Of a stretch of DNA of 15,916 bases, positions 12,945-15,916 are shown one piece after another; positions within the stretch are counted from its first letter, which is position 1; every line of letters starts with the position of its first letter. The notes beneath the pieces were generated by a model that made no database searches, was not told the DNA's origin, and saw only the letters and a program-made list of their open reading frames with translations. The DNA lies in contig CADCPG010000104.1 in assembly GCA_902803255.1 (NCBI GenBank), positions 1 through 15,916 of the forward strand, given 5' to 3'. A program made the translations under genes and the position numbers. Source of the stretch: an uncultured Ruminococcus sp. Its GTDB lineage: Bacteria; Bacillota; Clostridia; Oscillospirales; CAG-272.

Positions 12945-14795
12945 ATGAAGAGATTCAGTGAAGAAAACTACGACTTCATAGTGGTCGGAGGCGGCATGGC
13001 CGGTCTCTGCGCGGCGATATCGGCCGCGAGACACGGAGCGAAGACCGCACTCATCCACGCGAGGCCGGTGCTCGGGGGCAACGCCTCATCCGAGATCAGG
13101 ATACACATATCCGGAGCCGACCAGAGCCTGCGTCAGACCGATTACGCCGAGGGCGGGCTCGTATACGAGATGATGCTCGACAACAAGGCGTGCAACGACA
13201 GTTTCTGCTATTCGATCTGGGACAGCGTGCTCTTCGAGAAGGCGAAAAAGGAGAAGAACCTGACGGTATACTTCAACACCGTCATGTACGACGCCGAACT
13301 CGCCCCCGGAACTAACCGCATAGCGTCGATAAGCTGTGTGCAGGAGACGACGGAGATGAGATACCGCTTCACCGCGCCGCTGTTCGCGGACTGCACCGGA
13401 AACGGAACGCTCGGCTATTATGTCGGTGCCGATTTCAGGCAGGGGAGCGAATCGAAGGCGCAGACCGGCGAGCCCCACGCCCCGGACGAGCCGAACAACG
13501 AGCGCATGGGCAACACCATCCTGCTCAAGGCGGTAGACACCGGACATCCGGTGAAATTCACACCTCCGTCATACGCCAAGAAGCTCGACGAGCATCAGCT
13601 CAGATACCGCGTCCACAGCAAGACCATGAAGGTCGACGCGAGTATGGCCCCCGACCCCGAGGAGTGGCTGCGTCTCTCGGCATGCAGCTGCAAGGCCGTC
13701 GACTACGGATACTGGTGGCTCGAACTCATGGGCGACGGCGACGATATAATCCCCGATTACGAAAAGATCAGGGACGACCTCTACGCCTACGCCTACGGCA
13801 TCTGGGACCACATCAAGAACGGCGGCGAGCACGGAGCCGAGAACTACACGCTCCAGTGGGTCGGAGCCCTTCCCGGCATGAGGGAGTCGCGCAGGCTCAT
13901 GGGCGACTACGTCCTCTCCGAGAGCGACATCCTCGACCACAGGATCTTCGACGACGCCGTCGCATACGGCGGCTGGTGCGTCGACCTGCACGCCCCGCAC
14001 GGGCTGCTCGACTTTGACCTGCTTCCCTCCGACTGCCACCACTTTACCGGAATATACACGATCCCGTACCGTTCGTACTACTCGAGGAACATCGACAACC
14101 TCTTCATGGCCGGCAGAGACATATCCACCACGAAGCTCGGTCTCGCGTCGACGAGGATCCTCGGCTGCTGCGCGATCGGCGGGCAGGCCGTCGGAACCGC
14201 GGCGGCGCTCTGCCGCAAATACGGGACAGACCCCCGCGGACTCGCGCCTCACGTGCCCGAGCTCCGTCAGATCCTTATGAAGGATGACATATACTTCCCG
14301 GCGCCCTTCACCAACGACGACGAAGGCGACTTCGCCAGAAGCGCAGTGTTCACTGCGTCGTCGGTGTCATCCGGCAGCCCCGATATGCTGAACAACGGCG
14401 TGTCGCGGAAGATCGGCGACTGTCTCAACGGGTGGAAGTCGGACGGCATCGCCGATGGCGGGGAGGAACTCCTCATGAAGTTCGGAAAAGTCCGCTCAGT
14501 CTCGCAGACGCGCGTGACATTCGACTCGAACTTCGCATACCCCGTCAGGATCACGATGTCGGCGAACCGCCAGGAGCAGCAGCGCCCCGGTGTTCCCATG
14601 GAGCTCGTGAAGGATTACGACATAGTCCTCCTTCTCGACGGAAAGGAAGTCGGACGGAGCGAGGTGCGGGACAACCATCAGCGCCTCAGCGTCACCGACT
14701 TCGGCAGGAAGATCGACTGCGACAGCATAAAGTTCGTCTTCAGGAGCACGAACGGAGCTCCCGACGTGACCGTCTACGAAGTCCGGGCGTACTGA
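12945..14795 (+). CDS. FAD-dependent oxidoreductase (FAD_oxidored type)
   Basis: A 616-residue protein. The N-terminal Rossmann fold binds FAD through VVGGGMAGLCAAISAAR (13-29) and the following Ala/Leu/Ile strand; PVLGGNASSEIR (41-52) is typical of this group. FADCTGNGTLGYYVG (147-161) and the C-terminal NLFMAGRDIS...TRILGCCAIGGQAVG complete the FAD fold. Residues of about 480-616 form an extra beta-rich domain that looks like a carbohydrate-binding or discoidin-like module. Members of this family often lie near glycan-use genes, but their substrates are mostly unknown. There is no signal peptide. The ATG at 12945 is chosen because AGAGGA lies 7 nt upstream; a longer frame would begin inside the -35 box. 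It is monocistronic with a strong terminator. Its last 56 bp overlap the opposite gene. Confidence 0.88.
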   Translation: MKRFSEENYDFIVVGGGMAGLCAAISAARHGAKTALIHARPVLGGNASSEIRIHISGADQSLRQTDYAEGGLVYEMMLDNKACNDSFCYSIWDSVLFEKAKKEKNLTVYFNTVMYDAELAPGTNRIASISCVQETTEMRYRFTAPLFADCTGNGTLGYYVGADFRQGSESKAQTGEPHAPDEPNNERMGNTILLKAVDTGHPVKFTPPSYAKKLDEHQLRYRVHSKTMKVDASMAPDPEEWLRLSACSCKAVDYGYWWLELMGDGDDIIPDYEKIRDDLYAYAYGIWDHIKNGGEHGAENYTLQWVGALPGMRESRRLMGDYVLSESDILDHRIFDDAVAYGGWCVDLHAPHGLLDFDLLPSDCHHFTGIYTIPYRSYYSRNIDNLFMAGRDISTTKLGLASTRILGCCAIGGQAVGTAAALCRKYGTDPRGLAPHVPELRQILMKDDIYFPAPFTNDDEGDFARSAVFTASSVSSGSPDMLNNGVSRKIGDCLNGWKSDGIADGGEELLMKFGKVRSVSQTRVTFDSNFAYPVRITMSANRQEQQRPGVPMELVKDYDIVLLLDGKEVGRSEVRDNHQRLSVTDFGRKIDCDSIKFVFRSTNGAPDVTVYEVRAY

Positions 14796-15780
14796 TGCCA
14801 GGCATGTGACATATACCCTCACATCCCGCCGCCGCGGTTTCCGCGGCGGCGGGGCTTTTTACGGCTACCGTGTGCCCGTCGGTCGTGAGCACGACGGTCC
14901 CGTCCCTGTCGGTCCGGAGTATCCCGGCACCGACCGCCCGAAGGACGAGCAGCGTCCCGGCGTGCGGATGGCCGAACCGGTTGTTTTTCCCGCACGATAT
15001 CACCGCGAATGACGGCGAGACGGCCTCGGCGAAGAGGCGCGATGTCGACGTGGCGGAGCCGTGGTGCCCGACCTTGAGGATGTCGCACCGGGGAAATCCG
15101 GTGCGCGAGCCGTCTGACAGAGGTCTGCCGCCGGCGCTGCCGTCGGGCAGGCGGTATCTTTCGAGCAGGAGCGACTCTCCAGCCGTTCCGAGGTCTCCCG
15201 TGAACAGCGCTCGGACCGTCCCGAGTGTGAGGAGCATGACGAGAGAACCCTCGTTTTCGTCTTCCGGAAGCGGAAGGAAGGGGGAGATGACGCCGACCGA
15301 CATCCCGCCGAGCGAGAACGACGTCCCGGCAGTCGCTTCGCGCACATCGGCGCCGCGCGCGTGCGCCGCCTCCTTCATGAGCAGGAAGTTCGGAGCGCCG
15401 CTGTTGATGTCGGGGACGTATACGGCCCCCACGCCGAAAGACCCCAGCAGAGCGGAGGCGCCTCCGATATGGTCCTCGTCGGCATGCGAGATGAAGAGCA
15501 TGTCGATCTTTTTTATTCCTTCGTTCTTCAGATATGCAACGAGTCGGTCGGCTGAATCCCGGGGCCCCGTGTCGATCACAAGGCAGCCTTCGGGGGTACG
15601 GATCAGCGCGGCGTCACCCTGGCCGACGTCGATAAAGGAGAATTCGGCGGAGCCCGCAGGGATGGCCTTCGCGCGCGACGACGGCAGATATACGAAGAAG
15701 AGGTAGTATGCGAGCGCCGCCGCGAACAGCACAGCCGCGGCCGCCCCTTTGAGATTTACCGTTTTTCCGTATGAGCTCAG
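14740..15780 (-). CDS. ComEC-like metallo-beta-lactamase-fold hydrolase, membrane-anchored or secreted
   Basis: A 346-residue protein matching the stand-alone hydrolase domain of ComEC/Rec2: FIDVGQGDAALI, LVIDTGPR, the metal-binding SHADEDHIGG, FTGDL, LKVGHHGSATS and GHPH. The family probably acts on nucleic acids or phosphodiesters outside the membrane. A hydrophobic N-terminal helix (AAAAVLFAAALAYYLFFVYL) serves as anchor or signal. A conventional GTG start at 15732 has only a weak, distant SD and loses the basic N-terminus. A strong GGAGG (15789-15793) instead lies 8 nt before an in-frame CTG at 15780, which gives MSSYGKTVNLKG before the helix. I prefer CTG, although it is a rare start. 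The last 35-40 residues run through the opposing terminator and into the FAD gene, and look like an extension beyond the family's usual end. Its own SigA promoter lies upstream. Confidence 0.88.
   Translation of the reverse strand: MSSYGKTVNLKGAAAAVLFAAALAYYLFFVYLPSSRAKAIPAGSAEFSFIDVGQGDAALIRTPEGCLVIDTGPRDSADRLVAYLKNEGIKKIDMLFISHADEDHIGGASALLGSFGVGAVYVPDINSGAPNFLLMKEAAHARGADVREATAGTSFSLGGMSVGVISPFLPLPEDENEGSLVMLLTLGTVRALFTGDLGTAGESLLLERYRLPDGSAGGRPLSDGSRTGFPRCDILKVGHHGSATSTSRLFAEAVSPSFAVISCGKNNRFGHPHAGTLLVLRAVGAGILRTDRDGTVVLTTDGHTVAVKSPAAAETAAAGCEGICHMPGISTPGLRRRSRRELRSCS
14825..14860 (+). terminator. Strong intrinsic terminator of the FAD gene, lying inside the opposing coding sequence
   Basis: CCCGCCGCCGCGG (14825-14837) pairs perfectly with 14841-14853 around a TTT loop, followed by GCTTTTT. 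On the minus strand no T-run follows the stem, so the opposite gene is not stopped here, and the stem is read as its Ala-rich codons (AAAETAAAG). Confidence 0.92.
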
Positions 15781-15810
15781 TTCTGTTTCCTCCGGATTGG
15801 TTTCGGCACT

Positions 15811-15839
15811 ATTTTAATACTTTGTTCATTATTTGTCAA
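15811..15839 (-). promoter_or_regulatory. SigA promoter of the ComEC-like hydrolase gene
   Basis: Read on the minus strand: TTGACA (15839-15834), a 17-bp spacer and TAAAAT (15816-15811). Transcription would start near 15804, about 11 nt before the GGAGG. A start at the GTG would give a much longer leader. Confidence 0.88.
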
Positions 15840-15854
15840 TAATTTATTGACAAA
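15832..15854. repeat. Perfect 23-bp palindrome made of two opposed -35 boxes, candidate operator
   Basis: TTTGTCAATAA (15832-15842) and TTATTGACAAA (15844-15854) are exact inverse copies around a single T. Each half contains a TTGACA -35 box, one for each divergent promoter. A dimeric regulator bound here would block both promoters at once. That function is inferred. Confidence 0.6.
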
Positions 15855-15875
15855 AACGCAAAACAGTGTTAAAAT
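15847..15875 (+). promoter_or_regulatory. SigA promoter for a gene beyond the right edge
   Basis: TTGACA (15847-15852), a 17-bp spacer and TAAAAT (15870-15875), a near mirror image of the divergent promoter. The coding region it serves is not clearly inside the window; ATGs at 15891 and 15895 lie too close to the edge to judge. Confidence 0.85.
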
Positions 15876-15916
15876 TATGTCTGTTCGGAGATGTATGCCG
15901 GCTTTTTCCGGGATAC

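Noticed and set aside
14870..15706. A 278-residue plus-strand open frame opposite the ComEC-like gene
   Set aside because: Low-complexity Ser/Pro/Arg-rich product with no motif or RBS; the minus-strand gene shows all metal-binding motifs of its family.
15891..15916. A coding start at ATG 15891 or 15895 at the right edge
   Set aside because: Fewer than ten codons are visible, and the GGAG lies too close to either ATG for confident assignment.

Overview
The window looks like a chromosomal segment from a GC-rich, Gram-positive, Clostridia-like bacterium. The evidence is a class B sortase, an HtrA protease beside an OmpR-type two-component system, MscL, a lipoprotein, strong Shine-Dalgarno (SD) sites, TTG starts, and textbook SigA promoters (17-bp spacers) lying in AT-rich gaps between GC-rich genes. 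The assignment is inferred from gene content only. No tRNA, rRNA, CRISPR array, insertion sequence or phage gene was seen.

Layout. (1) 1-404: a small cupin protein and its terminator. (2) 479-4246: an extended -10 promoter and a folded leader, then a membrane-anchored HtrA protease, a response regulator and a histidine kinase. This arrangement resembles the CssRS/HtrA secretion-stress module of Bacillus. (3) 4248-7843: a clear SigA promoter, then a class B sortase, a family 2 glycosyltransferase and a secreted protein combining a ricin-type lectin domain, an Ig-like domain and a C39-like cysteine protease domain. Together these form an envelope and surface block. (4) 7927-10487: a four-gene cassette of an archaeal-type triosephosphate-isomerase-like protein, a YjbQ/UPF0047 protein, a KpsF/GutQ-like SIS phosphosugar isomerase and a second YjbQ protein. 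No kinase, dehydrogenase or transporter is present, so the substrate is unknown. This is the best candidate for an undescribed system. (5) 10669-12132: a lipoprotein of unknown family. (6) 12243-12764, minus strand: mscL with an unusually long Ala/Lys/Glu-rich cytoplasmic linker, sharing a bidirectional terminator with the lipoprotein gene. (7) 12945-14795: an FAD-dependent oxidoreductase behind a strong promoter that carries a spaced inverted repeat. (8) 14740-15780, minus strand: a ComEC-like metallo-beta-lactamase-fold hydrolase whose 3' end runs through the FAD gene's terminator and into its coding sequence. (9) 15811-15875: two divergent promoters whose -35 boxes form one 23-bp palindrome; the rightward one feeds a gene beyond the window.

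How the parts fit. Blocks 2 and 3 suggest quality control of exported proteins followed by anchoring and processing of surface proteins. Block 4 suggests phosphosugar interconversion plus two paralogous enzymes of uncertain chemistry. Blocks 5 and 7 resemble accessory genes often seen around glycan use, but I cannot show that they work together.
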